From positions 124,001 to 188,000 of the forward strand of contig JBAIAC010000271.1 of assembly GCA_037349315.1 (NCBI GenBank): DNA of 64,000 nucleotides. Reading direction: 5' to 3'. This stretch comes from Chelydra serpentina. Lineage: Eukaryota; Chordata; Testudines; Chelydridae. Positions within the stretch are counted from its first letter, which is position 1; every line of letters begins with the position of its first letter. Of the stretch, positions 63,926 to 64,000 are shown in pieces. The position numbers were made by a program, and so were the translations under genes. Under the pieces are notes generated by a model, which made no database searches, was not told the origin of the DNA, and saw nothing but the letters and a program-made list of their open reading frames with translations.

Positions 63926-64000
63926 CAAGACAGACACAGAATGGGGGAAGAGGTAGAACCCACCAGCAGAGTGAACTATGTGAAGGCAGAGTGACAGATC

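Larger units (their letters stand above)
61250..64000 (+). repeat. Inverted duplication IR3, right arm
   Basis: The mirror of 48508-51840. It continues past the window edge. Confidence 0.9.

Overview
The window is vertebrate nuclear DNA, most likely from a turtle, probably a cryptodire. The evidence is tRNA-derived SINEs with CR1-type 3' tails (3821-3997, 36611-36789), CR1 reverse transcriptase relics, sauropsid-type retroviral LTRs, and MIR-, L2-, Penelope- and hAT-like repeats. There is no bacterial-style gene organisation, and the species was inferred from repeat families only. Almost all open reading frames are by-products of tandem repeats or GC-rich sequence.

The real gene content is a dense tRNA cluster. 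I find about 18 tRNA genes that fold plausibly: Ser(AGA) x2, a Ser body with anticodon AGG, Lys(TTT), an intron-containing Ile(TAT), Thr(AGT), Gly(TCC), Val(AAC) x2, initiator Met x2, an initiator-Met body with anticodon CGT, Phe(GAA), Arg(CCT), Glu(TTC), Gln(CTG), Gln(TTG) and Asn(GTT). About 25 further copies are damaged or have shifted anticodons. They include four intron-bearing Tyr copies, intron-bearing Leu and Ile copies, Lys bodies with a GTT anticodon, and Val copies with GAC. The tRNAs move as modules with their flanks, such as Lys-Gln about 0.4-0.9 kb apart, Phe-Tyr, and iMet with a long shared flank.

The modules lie in large inverted duplications: IR1 12.6-18.4 kb against 29.7-35.4 kb; IR2 36.8-38.6 kb against 41.1-43.3 kb; IR3 48.5-51.8 kb against 61.2-64.0 kb, running off the window; and a patchier pair, 23.4-25.6 kb against 52.8-58.5 kb. 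Paired arms act as natural before-and-after comparisons. They show anticodon changes, repeat expansion, an empty transposon site, and an LTR inserted into one tRNA-Lys copy.

Four arrays of a 57-bp minisatellite (1.36-2.32, 18.43-18.56, 20.85-21.8 and 29.04-29.67 kb) each lie within about 110 bp of a tRNA-derived sequence. Every unit carries a CACGTG E-box that survives in 43 of 45 units by eye, although other CpG sites in the units have often decayed.

The only protein-coding signal of note is a KRAB zinc-finger-type gene start: a 24-nt initial coding segment (42771-42794, with an inverted copy at 37099-37122), a 127-bp KRAB-A exon (45379-45505) lacking the usual tryptophan, a broken KRAB copy (53880-53934), and a CpG-rich promoter-like region (40430-40940) between the IR2 arms. 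No zinc-finger array is visible. The remainder is transposon relics and GC- or C-rich filler.
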